A stretch of 64,000 nt of DNA, from the NCBI GenBank assembly GCA_017936885.1, contig JAGBEO010000001.1:127733-191732 (forward strand), in the 5' to 3' direction. Source of the stretch: Lachnospiraceae bacterium (GTDB lineage Bacteria; Bacillota; Clostridia; Lachnospirales; Lachnospiraceae). Numbering within the stretch: the stretch's first letter is position 1; the number at the start of each line of letters is the position of its first letter. Positions 53,340-62,189 of the stretch are shown one piece after another. Below the pieces are notes generated by a model, which was not told the DNA's origin, did not search any database, and saw only the letters and a list, made by a program, of their open reading frames with translations. The position numbers were made by a program, and so were the translations under genes.

Positions 53340-53557
53340 ACTATTTCCCATCCCAAGGCGCATTCGTGTTTTTATCTGCAACACAATCTGCTTTATCGTA
53401 AACAATATATGAAATGATCCTCAATGATATGCGGATCGTTTCCTGCTTTCAGGGCACCTTTCCGTACAAATATTTCTTCCGGACGCAAACTGCAAACAGG
53501 CATCCACATGTCCGTGAATGCCTGTCCCGATTTTCAATATGCGATTGTCAGTATCTT

Positions 53558-54085
53558 CTAATTCTCCGGCTCAATCAGTCCGTATGTGTTACCCTTTCTC
53601 TTATATACCACATTAACCTGATCTGTCTCTGCATTGCAGAATACAAAAAAGTTATGGCCTAACAGCTCCATCTGTACGCAGGCATCTTCCGGATACATCG
53701 GTTTGATGTCAAACTTCTTCGTACGGCTGATCTGAACTTCTTCATCATCCATATAGTCTTTCTCTACAAATTCCTGACGGAAGAATCCCGCAGACTGCTG
53801 CTTATCCACCAGCTTGTTCTTATATTTCTTAAGCTGTCTCTCGATAATCTCCTCCACCAAATCAATGGACACGTACATGTCGCTGCTGACCTGTTCTGAA
53901 CGGATGATACTGCCTTTGACTGGAATCGTTACTTCTATCTTCTGTCTGTCTTTCTCGACACTCAATGTAACATGTACTTCTGTCTCCTCGGTAAAATATT
54001 TCTCCAACTTACCGATCTTATCCTCTACTGCTGCCCTTAACCCCTCTGTTACCTCGATGTTTTTTCCAATAATTATAAATTTCAT
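53558..54085 (-). CDS. hpf: Ribosome hibernation promoting factor, long form
   Basis: A 175-residue protein that binds stalled 70S ribosomes and joins them into 100S dimers in stationary phase. Residues 1-100 are the RaiA/HPF N-terminal domain (MKFIIIGKNIEVTEGLRAAVEDKIGKLEKYF). Residues about 115-175 are the dimerising C-terminal domain (KKFDIKPMYPEDACVQMELLGHNFFVFCNAETDQVNVVYKRKGNTYGLI). The start is the ATG at 54085. The promoter with TATAAT is at 54121-54150. It is monocistronic. Confidence 0.93.
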   Translation of the reverse strand: MKFIIIGKNIEVTEGLRAAVEDKIGKLEKYFTEETEVHVTLSVEKDRQKIEVTIPVKGSIIRSEQVSSDMYVSIDLVEEIIERQLKKYKNKLVDKQQSAGFFRQEFVEKDYMDDEEVQISRTKKFDIKPMYPEDACVQMELLGHNFFVFCNAETDQVNVVYKRKGNTYGLIEPEN

Positions 54086-54120
54086 GTCACTCATCCCTTC
54101 CATTGGATTATTGTGTAGTC

Positions 54121-54150
54121 ATTATAGCATATTTGCACTACTTTTTGCAA
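54121..54150 (-). promoter_or_regulatory. Promoter of hpf
   Basis: On the minus strand TTGCAA (54145-54150), an 18-bp spacer and TATAAT (54121-54126), about 40 bp upstream of the start. CTTGAAAGTCAAG at 54185-54197 is a 13-bp inverted repeat further upstream. Confidence 0.6.
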
Positions 54151-54303
54151 CAATTTAGAAATTATGTTTCCTCTTTTTTGACACCTTGAAAGTCAAGTGT
54201 TTTTACGGAAAAATCTTTTACATTTTACTTTTTCATTACAACTTCACAAAACATCCGTTCTTTCGGTTACCATAAATTTAAGTTATCTTTCCCACCCCAA
54301 AAA

Positions 54304-54374
54304 TGTGGATAATGTGGATAAATCAGTGTATAAATCATTTTCCCGATAAAAAGGCATATTTTGGATGTGGATAA
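54304..54374. promoter_or_regulatory. Three perfect DnaA boxes in the hpf upstream gap
   Basis: TGTGGATAA (the complement of TTATCCACA) occurs at 54304-54312, 54313-54321 and 54366-54374, all in the same orientation. The first two are directly adjacent. The surrounding 400 bp is AT-rich and gene-free. No dnaA, dnaN or other origin-linked gene is in the window, so a DnaA-binding cluster of regulatory or titrating type is more likely than oriC. Confidence 0.65.
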
Positions 54375-54483
54375 ATCAAAATGCCTGTTTGAAACAAAAT
54401 ATAAAATTAAAAATTGTTTTTGTACAAGATATACAAAAAAGACTACATGCAAGCTTTTTTATGAAAAATTTACGCTTGACACA

Positions 54484-54520
54484 AAAAGAGGCAAACCTTA
54501 AGGCTCACCTCTTATACTTC
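54484..54520 (-). terminator. Terminator of the NlpC/P60 gene
   Basis: On the minus strand AGAGGTGAGCC-TTAA-GGTTTGCCTCT (with some G-U pairs) is followed by TTTTTGTG, shortly after the stop at 54542. Confidence 0.65.
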
Positions 54521-54541
54521 TGTTTCTGTTTGCACTTTGTT

Positions 54542-55888
54542 TTAGAAAATACGTCTGATTGATAAAATGGAACGGTAGCTTGCATTGGACACGATGATAC
54601 CGGTTCTCTCGGTAGATGCGTGTACAATCTGTCCATTGCCGATATAGATTCCTACGTGACCGGAATAGCAGATGATATCACCCGCCTGTGCATTCTCCAG
54701 GCCGTTAACGGTAGCACCCACACTTCTGTCTGCTGCAGAAGAATGAGGCAGACTCACACCGAAGTTATTATATACACTCATAACAAATCCGGAACAGTCT
54801 GTACCGTTGGTCAAGCTGCTTCCACCGTATACATAAGGATTGCCGACAAACTGCAGGGCAAACTGTGCCACATCAGCTCCGCTGCTTCCTGTAGGACTTG
54901 CATATGTCTTACCGCCGCCGGAAGATTTTCCCGAGGAAGAAGAAGATGCATTCTCGGCTGCTTTCTTAGCCGCTGCTTCCTTGGCTGCCTTTCTGGCTGC
55001 TTCTTCCTTAGCAAGTCTTGCTTCCTCTTCTGCTATGGATTCTGCTTTTACAAACTCTGTGGATAAGGTAACGTAATCTGTGGATACGTAACCGTCACCT
55101 TCCTCGATATTTACTTTTACCCATCCGTCTAACTCTTCTGTAACGATCAGTTCATCCTGATCCGGCACCATACCGATAATGGAAGCATCTAATCCTGCCT
55201 GTTCTCTTACATACAAGGTTTCTGTCTGAACCGTTGCGATTCGGGTACCGACCTCTTTGGCATACTCTACGGCATCCTCACCGGTCACACAATACTCACC
55301 CTTCACATAACCTTCTACGGAACCGGAACTGATCTTATACCAGCCATCCTCTTCCTCGATAAAAGTACCTACGGACTTATTATAAAGCTTACCGACAATA
55401 GAACCGTCCTCACTGGCACTGTCTCTGACGTTTACATAGTCGTTTACTTTGGCAATAACCAGATTCTTGAAGCTTTCTTCCTCTTCCGTCAGGCCACTTC
55501 CTGCCGCTGTCTTTAAGTCTTTCGTATATCCTTCGCTGACTACTATCGTATCTTCAATCTTCTTCGGAGAGGTGGTACTGATACCGCCGCCTGCACTGGC
55601 AAGATCGGCAAAGCCACCCACCTGCACACTGCCGATGCTGGCCCCCTCTGCCACTGCCGTGTCATCTGTTTCTCCATTCTTTGCGGCCTCCCGCTCCGCT
55701 TCTTCTTTCAGATTAGAAAGTGAAGTAGATTTATCAGAATCCTGCAAAGAGAAATCAATGCCCGCCGATGGCAAAACGGAACCGATATTACCGGTTGCGC
55801 TTACATCTAAGCTCATTCCTGCAAAGGTAATTGCTGCTGCCATCGCACATGCTGTTATTTTTACGCTTTTTACGTTTTTTCTTTTCAT
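54542..55888 (-). CDS. Secreted SH3 and NlpC/P60 (C40) peptidase
   Basis: A 448-residue wall hydrolase. Residues 1-31 are a signal peptide (ITACAMAAAITFAGMSLDVSA). Two bacterial SH3 domains lie at about 145-215 (AKVNDYVNVRDSASEDGSIVGKL) and 220-280 (LYVREQAGLDASIIGMV). A charged Ala/Lys/Glu coiled segment and a Ser/Gly linker follow. Residues 335-448 are the C40 domain with catalytic Cys in GTDCSGFVMSVY and His in CYSGHVGIYIGNGQIVHAS. It cleaves D-Glu to diamino acid bonds in stem peptides. It has its own promoter (55929-55957) and terminator. Confidence 0.92.
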   Translation of the reverse strand: MKRKNVKSVKITACAMAAAITFAGMSLDVSATGNIGSVLPSAGIDFSLQDSDKSTSLSNLKEEAEREAAKNGETDDTAVAEGASIGSVQVGGFADLASAGGGISTTSPKKIEDTIVVSEGYTKDLKTAAGSGLTEEEESFKNLVIAKVNDYVNVRDSASEDGSIVGKLYNKSVGTFIEEEDGWYKISSGSVEGYVKGEYCVTGEDAVEYAKEVGTRIATVQTETLYVREQAGLDASIIGMVPDQDELIVTEELDGWVKVNIEEGDGYVSTDYVTLSTEFVKAESIAEEEARLAKEEAARKAAKEAAAKKAAENASSSSSGKSSGGGKTYASPTGSSGADVAQFALQFVGNPYVYGGSSLTNGTDCSGFVMSVYNNFGVSLPHSSAADRSVGATVNGLENAQAGDIICYSGHVGIYIGNGQIVHASTERTGIIVSNASYRSILSIRRIF

Positions 55889-55928
55889 AAATTACCTCAT
55901 TTGTTACAAATTTGTTACATCTGGCTAT

Positions 55929-55957
55929 AATATAGCATTGCCATTACGTTTTGTCAA
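55929..55957 (-). promoter_or_regulatory. Promoter of the NlpC/P60 gene
   Basis: On the minus strand TTGACA (55952-55957), a 17-bp spacer and TATATT (55929-55934), about 40 bp before the ATG. Confidence 0.7.
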
Positions 55958-56172
55958 CTACAGCATCTACCGTTAAAAAACGCGTATTTACGCTAATTAT
56001 TGTGGTTTTGCCAGAAATTCACAAATATTTCACAGCCCCTTACCATGAAATTATACCAAGTTATGCCGCCTTATCAAGGAGATATAAATCGTAACATTTT
56101 TGCAACAAATTGGTGCTCTATGTCATAATTATATGAATGAAATCTGAATACGTTCCGCGCATTTACTGCTGT

Positions 56173-57081
56173 TTAGGATAAATACCGTTCCACACCGGCG
56201 ACCGCACAGGCACCGTCTGCCACTGCCGTCACGATCTGGCGCACCTGCTTGGTTCTGATATCTCCTGCCGCAAAGATGCCCGGAACGCTGGTAAGGCAAT
56301 CCTCTCCCGCTATCAGATAACCGGATGCATCACGATCTATCATTTCACAAAAGCCTCCTGTGTTTGGACGCATACCGATCGCAATAAAGACTCCTTCTAC
56401 GTCTAATCTGCTGTCCGTACCATCTGTCACAGAATGTAACATCACGCCGTCCACCAGATCACTTCCGCAAATCCCGGACACCGTCTGATTCCAGTGCAGT
56501 TCCACATTCTCACAGGCAAAGAGCTTATCCTGCAGGCTCTTAGCCGCCCGCAGGCTGTCACGCCTGTGAATCAGATGGACTTTGCGGCACATGCGGGAGA
56601 GATACACTGCATCCTCTACCGCCACATCACCACCTCCAACCACTGCCACATCTCTTCCCTTGAAAAAAGCACCGTCGCAGGTAGCACAATAGGATACACC
56701 TTTTCCTTTAAACTCCTTCTCTCCCGGCACATTCAAAAGAGTATGCCCGGCCCCCATGGCGAGGATCAGGGTCTTGGCTTCATACACGCTGCCGTCGGCG
56801 GTCTCTACGATCTTAATGTCATTCTTCCCGCTCATGGCGGTCACTGCTGCCTGCTTGAACACTGCACCCATGGTCTGTGCATGTTCCTTAAATTTCATAC
56901 CCATATCAAAGCCGTTTATCCCCGGCATCCCCAAATAATTATCCACCTCGTAAGTATTGAGAACTTGTCCGCCGCTCATTGGATTTTGTTCTAACACAAG
57001 CAATTTCAGTCCGGCACGCATACCGTAAACTGCGGCAGATAAACCCGCCGGCCCGGAACCGATAATGATAAGATCGTACAT
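56173..57081 (-). CDS. trxB: Thioredoxin reductase
   Basis: A 302-residue NADPH- or ferredoxin-dependent flavoprotein that keeps thioredoxin reduced. The FAD motif is MYDLIIIGSGPAGLSAAVYG, the redox-active pair is in SYCATCDGAFF, the second Rossmann motif is VVGGGDVAVEDAVYL, and the FAD C-terminal motif is GIFAAGDIRTKQVRQIVTAVADG. The start is the ATG at 57081 behind GGAGG; the open frame extends 24 codons further but without a ribosome binding site. No thioredoxin gene is adjacent. Confidence 0.93.
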   Translation of the reverse strand: MYDLIIIGSGPAGLSAAVYGMRAGLKLLVLEQNPMSGGQVLNTYEVDNYLGMPGINGFDMGMKFKEHAQTMGAVFKQAAVTAMSGKNDIKIVETADGSVYEAKTLILAMGAGHTLLNVPGEKEFKGKGVSYCATCDGAFFKGRDVAVVGGGDVAVEDAVYLSRMCRKVHLIHRRDSLRAAKSLQDKLFACENVELHWNQTVSGICGSDLVDGVMLHSVTDGTDSRLDVEGVFIAIGMRPNTGGFCEMIDRDASGYLIAGEDCLTSVPGIFAAGDIRTKQVRQIVTAVADGACAVAGVERYLS

Positions 57082-57367
57082 ATTTTTTCCTCCATTCTTC
57101 TGCCTGTTATCTGACTGCCCCTTAACTGTCTGACAGCAATAGATTGACAGCATTTATCCTTTAGTATTTACCTTTTCTTACACTTTCATTTGTGTGATAT
57201 CATGGCACTTTTTCTTTTGATTTTATTATGTTATATTCATTATGTAACACAATACATCAGGTGTCAAAAAGTTCTTTGCACTGTTTCACTACGCAAATCT
57301 GCTCATGCAGCAATGCATCTGCACTAATTTCACAGCGCATGGGCCAAACATGATAAGGAGAAATGAT

Positions 57368-58102
57368 ATGACCGATATAGTCAAAAGAAAACACGCACTT
57401 GTGACAGGCGCGTCACGCGGCATCGGTGCTGCTATTGCCGAAGCTTTGGCAAAAGAAGGATACGACCTGTATATCACTTGTAAACACTCTGCAGAAAAAC
57501 TGACAGATTTGTCAGAATACTTGACAGACACATACCGCATCTCCTGTGTACCTGTCATTGCTGATATGGGAAATCCGACTGATGTAGCAAAGCTGTTTTC
57601 ACAAATAAATGATTTGGACGTGCTGGTCAACAATGCCGGCATTTCCTATGTGGGACTCCTGCACGAAATGAGCATCGATGAATGGCAGAATGTAATGCAG
57701 ACGAATTTAAGTTCCATGTTCTATACAAGCAGACTCGCCATTCCTGTGATGCTGCGAAAGAAAAGCGGCAGAATCATCAATATTTCCTCTGTGTGGGGCA
57801 ATGTCGGCGCTTCCATGGAAGTGGCTTACTCTGCCTCCAAGGGCGGTGTAAACAGCTTCACCAGGGCACTTGCCAAGGAACTGGCTCCGAGTCATATCCA
57901 AGTCAATGCCATCGCCTGCGGTGTCATCGATACGGATATGAATCAATGCTTTTCAAAAGAAGATATGGAAGCACTTCGCGAAGAAATCCCTGCTGACCGA
58001 ATAGGCCAAGCATCAGAAGTCGCCCAAATGGTACTTTCTGTCTTACATGCACCGGAATATATGACCGGACAAGTCATCACACTGGACGGCGGCTGGATCT
58101 GA
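57368..58102 (+). CDS. SDR family reductase (YmfI/FabG-like)
   Basis: A 244-residue short-chain dehydrogenase. The cofactor motif is ALVTGASRGIGAAIAEAL, with NNAGISYVG, the catalytic Ser in INISSVWG, and YxxxK in AYSASKGGVN. The C-terminal DRIGQASEVAQMVLSVL and GQVITLDGGW are standard. The sequence DLYITCKHSAEKL and the missing C-terminal extension resemble the 5-aminopentanone reductase (YmfI) that modifies elongation factor P, but a FabG role cannot be excluded. AAGGAG lies seven bases before the ATG at 57368. Confidence 0.85.
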   Translation: MTDIVKRKHALVTGASRGIGAAIAEALAKEGYDLYITCKHSAEKLTDLSEYLTDTYRISCVPVIADMGNPTDVAKLFSQINDLDVLVNNAGISYVGLLHEMSIDEWQNVMQTNLSSMFYTSRLAIPVMLRKKSGRIINISSVWGNVGASMEVAYSASKGGVNSFTRALAKELAPSHIQVNAIACGVIDTDMNQCFSKEDMEALREEIPADRIGQASEVAQMVLSVLHAPEYMTGQVITLDGGWI

Positions 58103-58112
58103 AACAGAACCT

Positions 58113-59471
58113 TTATGCCGCCCTCTCTTTCCCGGGCAGTCTGTGTAACACCACGAAGTAACTGATTACCAGCACCACATCCGCTCCGGTCCATGCCGCA
58201 ATCTCAGCGAAGAAAATCCCCGTCTTTCCTACCGCCAACGGCAGAAGCAGCGCAGTCAAAGTTCTCATAAGAAATTCCACAATACCGGACACCATGGGAA
58301 GCACCGTATTTCCCATACCCTGAATGGCAGATCTGGTCACATGCAGAATATATAATATAGGAAGACATACACTCATAACAGCCAGATAGAAATAGGCAAT
58401 CTGCATCGTCTGTTCCGCCACTTCCGGTGTCCCGGATATGAAAAGCCCCAGTATATTTCTTCCGAATATCAACATCACTGCCGCAATGACAGCAGACGTC
58501 GCAAGGGAAATTCCCACCGCAGCCCGCATACCGCTGCGAATACGGTCATATTTGCCCGCGCCGAGATTCTGACCGACATAAGTTACCATGGCATAGCCAT
58601 AGGAGATCGCGGCAATCTCCAAAAGCCCATAGAGTTTGTTGGTTGCCGTAAAGCCCGCTATGAAGATAACACCGAATCCGTTAACCACCGACTGTACAAT
58701 CATGCCTCCCACAGAAATAATTGCATTCTGAAATGCCATGGGCAGCCCCAGATAAAACAGCTTGCCGACCAGATTCGAATCGGGTATATAATCTTCTTTT
58801 TTCAAAAGAATAAAATCTATCTTTCTGATATGATAAAAACAATACAGGCTTGAAATTCCCTGTGCTATCACAGTCGCTGCAGCGGCGCCTGCGATTCCCC
58901 ACTGAAACACCATGACAAATATCAGATCCAGCCCAATATTGATCAGTGCCGCCACAACCATCGCATGCAGCGGTGTCTTACTGTCTCCCAAAGAGCGCAG
59001 GATACCTGCCAGAAGATTGTACGCCAGCACCACCGGAATCCCTATAAATATAATACGCAGATACAGCAGGGTATCACCGAGAATCGTATCTGGCGTCCGT
59101 AAGAGCCTGAGTATCGGCTCACAAAATATCTGTCCAGCACACAACAGCAGTACTGCCGAAAACAGAGACAGCATAATGGCATTGCCGATGACTTTCCGCA
59201 AGGAATCCAATTGTTTTGCTCCAAACTCCTGCGCCATCAAAATGGCAAATCCCTGTGCCAATCCCTCAATGACGCCCAGAAAAAGCCAGTGCATCCACTC
59301 TGCCGCACCCACCGCAGCCAAAGCGTCTACTCCCAGATATTTTCCAACCACCATCGTATCTACAACCGTATAGAGTTGTTGAAACACATTTCCCAGTGTC
59401 AACGACAAGGCAAATGTCAATATCAATTTTGAAGGTTTTCCCTCTGTCATTTCCTTAATGTGCGCTGCCAT
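58113..59471 (-). CDS. MATE family efflux transporter
   Basis: A protein of about 452 residues with twelve predicted helices. It begins MAAHIKEMTEGKPSKLILTFALSLTLGNVFQQLYTVVDTMVVGKYLG, the standard MATE opening. It repeats the pattern in the second half (LGLPMAFQNAIISVGGMIVQSVVNGFG, FTATNKLYGLLEIAAISYGYAMVTYVGQNLGAGKYDR). MATE proteins export drugs or metabolites using Na+ or H+ gradients. It ends 10 bp from the convergent SDR gene. It is divergent from a related MATE gene. Confidence 0.9.
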   Translation of the reverse strand: MAAHIKEMTEGKPSKLILTFALSLTLGNVFQQLYTVVDTMVVGKYLGVDALAAVGAAEWMHWLFLGVIEGLAQGFAILMAQEFGAKQLDSLRKVIGNAIMLSLFSAVLLLCAGQIFCEPILRLLRTPDTILGDTLLYLRIIFIGIPVVLAYNLLAGILRSLGDSKTPLHAMVVAALINIGLDLIFVMVFQWGIAGAAAATVIAQGISSLYCFYHIRKIDFILLKKEDYIPDSNLVGKLFYLGLPMAFQNAIISVGGMIVQSVVNGFGVIFIAGFTATNKLYGLLEIAAISYGYAMVTYVGQNLGAGKYDRIRSGMRAAVGISLATSAVIAAVMLIFGRNILGLFISGTPEVAEQTMQIAYFYLAVMSVCLPILYILHVTRSAIQGMGNTVLPMVSGIVEFLMRTLTALLLPLAVGKTGIFFAEIAAWTGADVVLVISYFVVLHRLPGKERAA

Positions 59472-59652
59472 AATGATAAGATCCCTTTGCATGATTTTGA
59501 CTTACGATTCAAAAGTCTTGTGCAATCGTATCATATAATACTAAAATGTACAATACGTTCTCTTGCACTCTCATTCTGTAAAAACTATAATAAAAATTAA
59601 AGCACTTTCTTATCACATATAATCTTATCACATATAAAAAGAAGGATTCATT

Positions 59653-61020
59653 ATGACTATGACACAGACCAAAACAGAAACAATGACCGAGGGCAATTCC
59701 CTCCAACTGATCTTAAAATTTGCGCTGCCGCTGTTATTAGGCAACCTGCTGCAGCAGACCTATAATATGGTGGATGCCGCTATCGTAGGACGATATCTGG
59801 GTACTGACGCACTTGCCAGTGTTGGTGCTTCCAGCAGTGTACAGTTCCTTGTCATGGGCTTCTGTATCGGCATCTGCTTAGGGTTCGCCATCCCCGTGGC
59901 ACAGCGCTTCGGTGCCGGAGATCATAAATCGATGCGGGAATATATTTTTCAGGGTGCGGTTCTTGCCGCAGAACTTGCTGCATTCTGCACCATTTTATGT
60001 GCTATCCTATGCCCGGATATTCTGCACCTTTTGTCTACTCCGGACAACATTTACGACAATGCCTATGCTTATCTGTTCGTACTGTTCTTAGGCATACCTT
60101 TTAATATTCTCTATAATTTTCAGGCAAGTATCCTGCGTGCCGTCGGCAACAGCAAGACACCGTTCTTCTTCCTTGCGTTCTCCACGGTACTGAATATTTT
60201 CCTGGATCTGCTGTGTATCATCGTCTTTCACTGGGGCTGCCGCGGTGCCGCGATTGCGACCATTACTGCTCAGGCAGTCAGCGGTATCTGCTGTTTCTTT
60301 TATATAATGAAGAAATACGAATTTCTCCATCCCCGCAGAGAAGAAATGTGTCTGGAAAATCATAAAATCGGTACTCTTCTTGCCATGGGACTTCCCATGG
60401 GGCTGCAATTCTCCATCACCGCTATCGGCAGTATGGTGATGCAGTCTGCCAACAACAGCTTAGGCTCTGTCTACGTCTCAGGCTTTACCGCAGGTGCCAG
60501 AATCAAGCAGTTCGCCATGTGTCCTTTCGATGCTATCGCCACTGCTGTTTCCACTTTCTGCGGGCAGAATCTGGGAGCCGGCAAATATGACCGTATTAAA
60601 CAGGGTATCCGGCAAGGTGCCATTGTAGGTGTATCTTATGGCGTTTTCATCGGTCTGGTACTGATTTTCTTCGGCAGAACACTGTCTTTACTTTTTATAA
60701 GCGGTACAGAAACAGCTGTTCTGGATGCTTCCGCCAAATATCTGCGCTGTATGGGATATTTCTACTGGGCACTTGGCATCTTAAATGTATTCCGTATGAG
60801 TACGCAGGGATTAGGGTATTCCGGACGTGCCGTATATGGCGGCGCCATAGAGATGGTTGCCCGAATCGTTGTGAGTGTATTCTTCGTACCGGTTTACGGC
60901 TATACCGCGATCTGCTTTGCAGACCAGTGCGCGTGGGTATCTGCCTGCCTGTATATCGTCCCTACCTGCCTGTTGTGTCTGAAGAAAGCGAAAAAAATGT
61001 GCTCCGGGGTTCCTTCATAG
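59653..61020 (+). CDS. MATE family efflux transporter
   Basis: A 455-residue, twelve-helix transporter with the same opening pattern (MTEGNSLQLILKFALPLLLGNLLQQTYNMVDAAIVGRYLG) and internal repeat (MGLPMGLQFSITAIGSMVMQSANNSLG, then CGQNLGAGKYDRIKQG). It is a clear paralogue of the divergently encoded pump; the intergenic distance is 181 bp. AAGGA precedes the ATG. Its last codons lie in the stem of a terminator. Confidence 0.9.
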   Translation: MTMTQTKTETMTEGNSLQLILKFALPLLLGNLLQQTYNMVDAAIVGRYLGTDALASVGASSSVQFLVMGFCIGICLGFAIPVAQRFGAGDHKSMREYIFQGAVLAAELAAFCTILCAILCPDILHLLSTPDNIYDNAYAYLFVLFLGIPFNILYNFQASILRAVGNSKTPFFFLAFSTVLNIFLDLLCIIVFHWGCRGAAIATITAQAVSGICCFFYIMKKYEFLHPRREEMCLENHKIGTLLAMGLPMGLQFSITAIGSMVMQSANNSLGSVYVSGFTAGARIKQFAMCPFDAIATAVSTFCGQNLGAGKYDRIKQGIRQGAIVGVSYGVFIGLVLIFFGRTLSLLFISGTETAVLDASAKYLRCMGYFYWALGILNVFRMSTQGLGYSGRAVYGGAIEMVARIVVSVFFVPVYGYTAICFADQCAWVSACLYIVPTCLLCLKKAKKMCSGVPS

Positions 61021-61039
61021 TTCCCCGGAGTTTTCTTTT
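61002..61039 (+). terminator. Terminator overlapping the end of the MATE gene
   Basis: CTCCGGGG (61002-61009) pairs with CCCCGGAG (61023-61030), followed by TTTTCTTTT. The stop codon of the gene (61018-61020) lies in the loop. Confidence 0.8.
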
Positions 61040-61097
61040 GCCCGAAACACTTCTTTCGTCTCTCATAGAAAGTTCTCTCCTGTTTTCAGAGCAGCTC

Positions 61098-61313
61098 TTA
61101 TACTTCTGCGGAAGGTTCCTCTTCTTCCCAAAACAGTTCGTCCAACGTCTTGCCAAGCACACGGCAGATGGAACGGCACAGCTTGATTGTCGGGTTATAG
61201 TCTCCCTTTTCTATGGCATTCATCGTCTGTCTGGACACACCTACTGCGTCCGCAAGCTGTTGCTGGGACATATCAAGGGCCGCCCTCGCCGCCTTTAATC
61301 TCAGGTTCTTCAC
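61098..61313 (-). CDS. Small XRE family regulator
   Basis: A 71-residue single helix-turn-helix protein (LRLKAARAALDMSQQQLADAVGVSRQTMNAIEKGDYNPTIKLCRSICRVLGKTLDELFW). This compact type is usually encoded with a small membrane protein carrying a YDERQ motif, as here; the genes overlap as ATGA. It probably represses its own operon through the paired 18-bp operators upstream of the partner gene. Confidence 0.9.
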   Translation of the reverse strand: MKNLRLKAARAALDMSQQQLADAVGVSRQTMNAIEKGDYNPTIKLCRSICRVLGKTLDELFWEEEEPSAEV

Positions 61314-61852
61314 TCATCTTCCTCCTTTGAACGGACATCTGCTTTACTTATCTTCCACCTTTTGGCAACAATAACAACCAGCATTGCAAGGAAAAGCAGT
61401 GCACACAAAGCGTTCATGGCACTGATCCCAAGCACACCGTCTTCGATCAACGTATCCGCCATAATATGGCTGACAACAGATAACACATTAACGATCACCA
61501 CAAGCACCATTAAGATAATCGTTTTCTTATCGTTTCCACTGATGCCAAAATAGGCATCTTTCCAGATACAATAGCCCGCAAATACACCCACTCCCAGGAA
61601 TGCACAAGCAGTAATCCCCACCGCAGGATGAATCGGTATATCGAAACCTCCCATCATCAACCCGTAAGCCAGAGAACTGATCAGCATAGCAAAAAATCCA
61701 TATTTATAACCTATCCCCTGTATAATTTTCTGCCGCTCATCATACTTTTCACTCTTAAGACCGCTTTTCTTTCTTATAACGTATACTATGGCTATAAGAA
61801 CAACCACAATAGCACAATACATTCCAAATGCATAAACATTATCGTACGTCAT
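61310..61852 (-). CDS. Small membrane protein of the DUF2178/DUF6442 type
   Basis: About 180 residues. Helices are predicted at about 5-25, 52-70, 78-98, 112-133 and 142-162. After the first helix lies KSEKYDERQKIIQGIGYKYGF, the conserved YDERQ element of this family. The start is the ATG at 61852 behind GGAGG. The gene overlaps the XRE gene by 4 nt and is first in the operon. The function of the family is unknown. Confidence 0.82.
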   Translation of the reverse strand: MTYDNVYAFGMYCAIVVVLIAIVYVIRKKSGLKSEKYDERQKIIQGIGYKYGFFAMLISSLAYGLMMGGFDIPIHPAVGITACAFLGVGVFAGYCIWKDAYFGISGNDKKTIILMVLVVIVNVLSVVSHIMADTLIEDGVLGISAMNALCALLFLAMLVVIVAKRWKISKADVRSKEEDE

Positions 61853-61981
61853 AATAACCTCCATTCTTACTCAACCTACAAATTTACATGTGTGCTCCGC
61901 GCACATTGCGTAAGGCACAAATTGTTGCATAACACAAACAAGTTCATATGAACATTTTTGTATTTCTTTCATATTACATAA

Positions 61982-62045
61982 TGTAAAATATATCTTACAT
62001 TAGTATCATATTGCTGAATCAGCATTTTGTCAAGTATATTTTACA
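61982..62045 (-). promoter_or_regulatory. Promoter with two 18-bp operators for the XRE/membrane-protein operon
   Basis: On the minus strand TTGACA (62028-62033), a 17-bp spacer and TATGAT (62005-62010). TGTAAGATATATTTTACA (61982-61999) lies just after the -10, and TGTAAAATATACTTGACA (62028-62045) covers the -35. They are variants of one inverted repeat. A further small palindrome, GCTGAATCAGC, lies in the spacer. Confidence 0.75.
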
Positions 62046-62189
62046 TTTTGCATAGACAAAGAGTTAGCCAGATAACTCGCACGCGTTAATCCGACAAGAT
62101 ATTTCCTATGGGGCTTTCCAAAGAAATTAGAAAAGAAGCTTTCTGCCAATAACTTGCAAAAAACTTCTTAATGATATTCGGAAAACTTC

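Noticed and set aside
54290-54541. DnaA boxes considered as the chromosomal origin
   Set aside because: No dnaA, dnaN, recF, gyrB or rpmH gene is in the window, so oriC is not supported.
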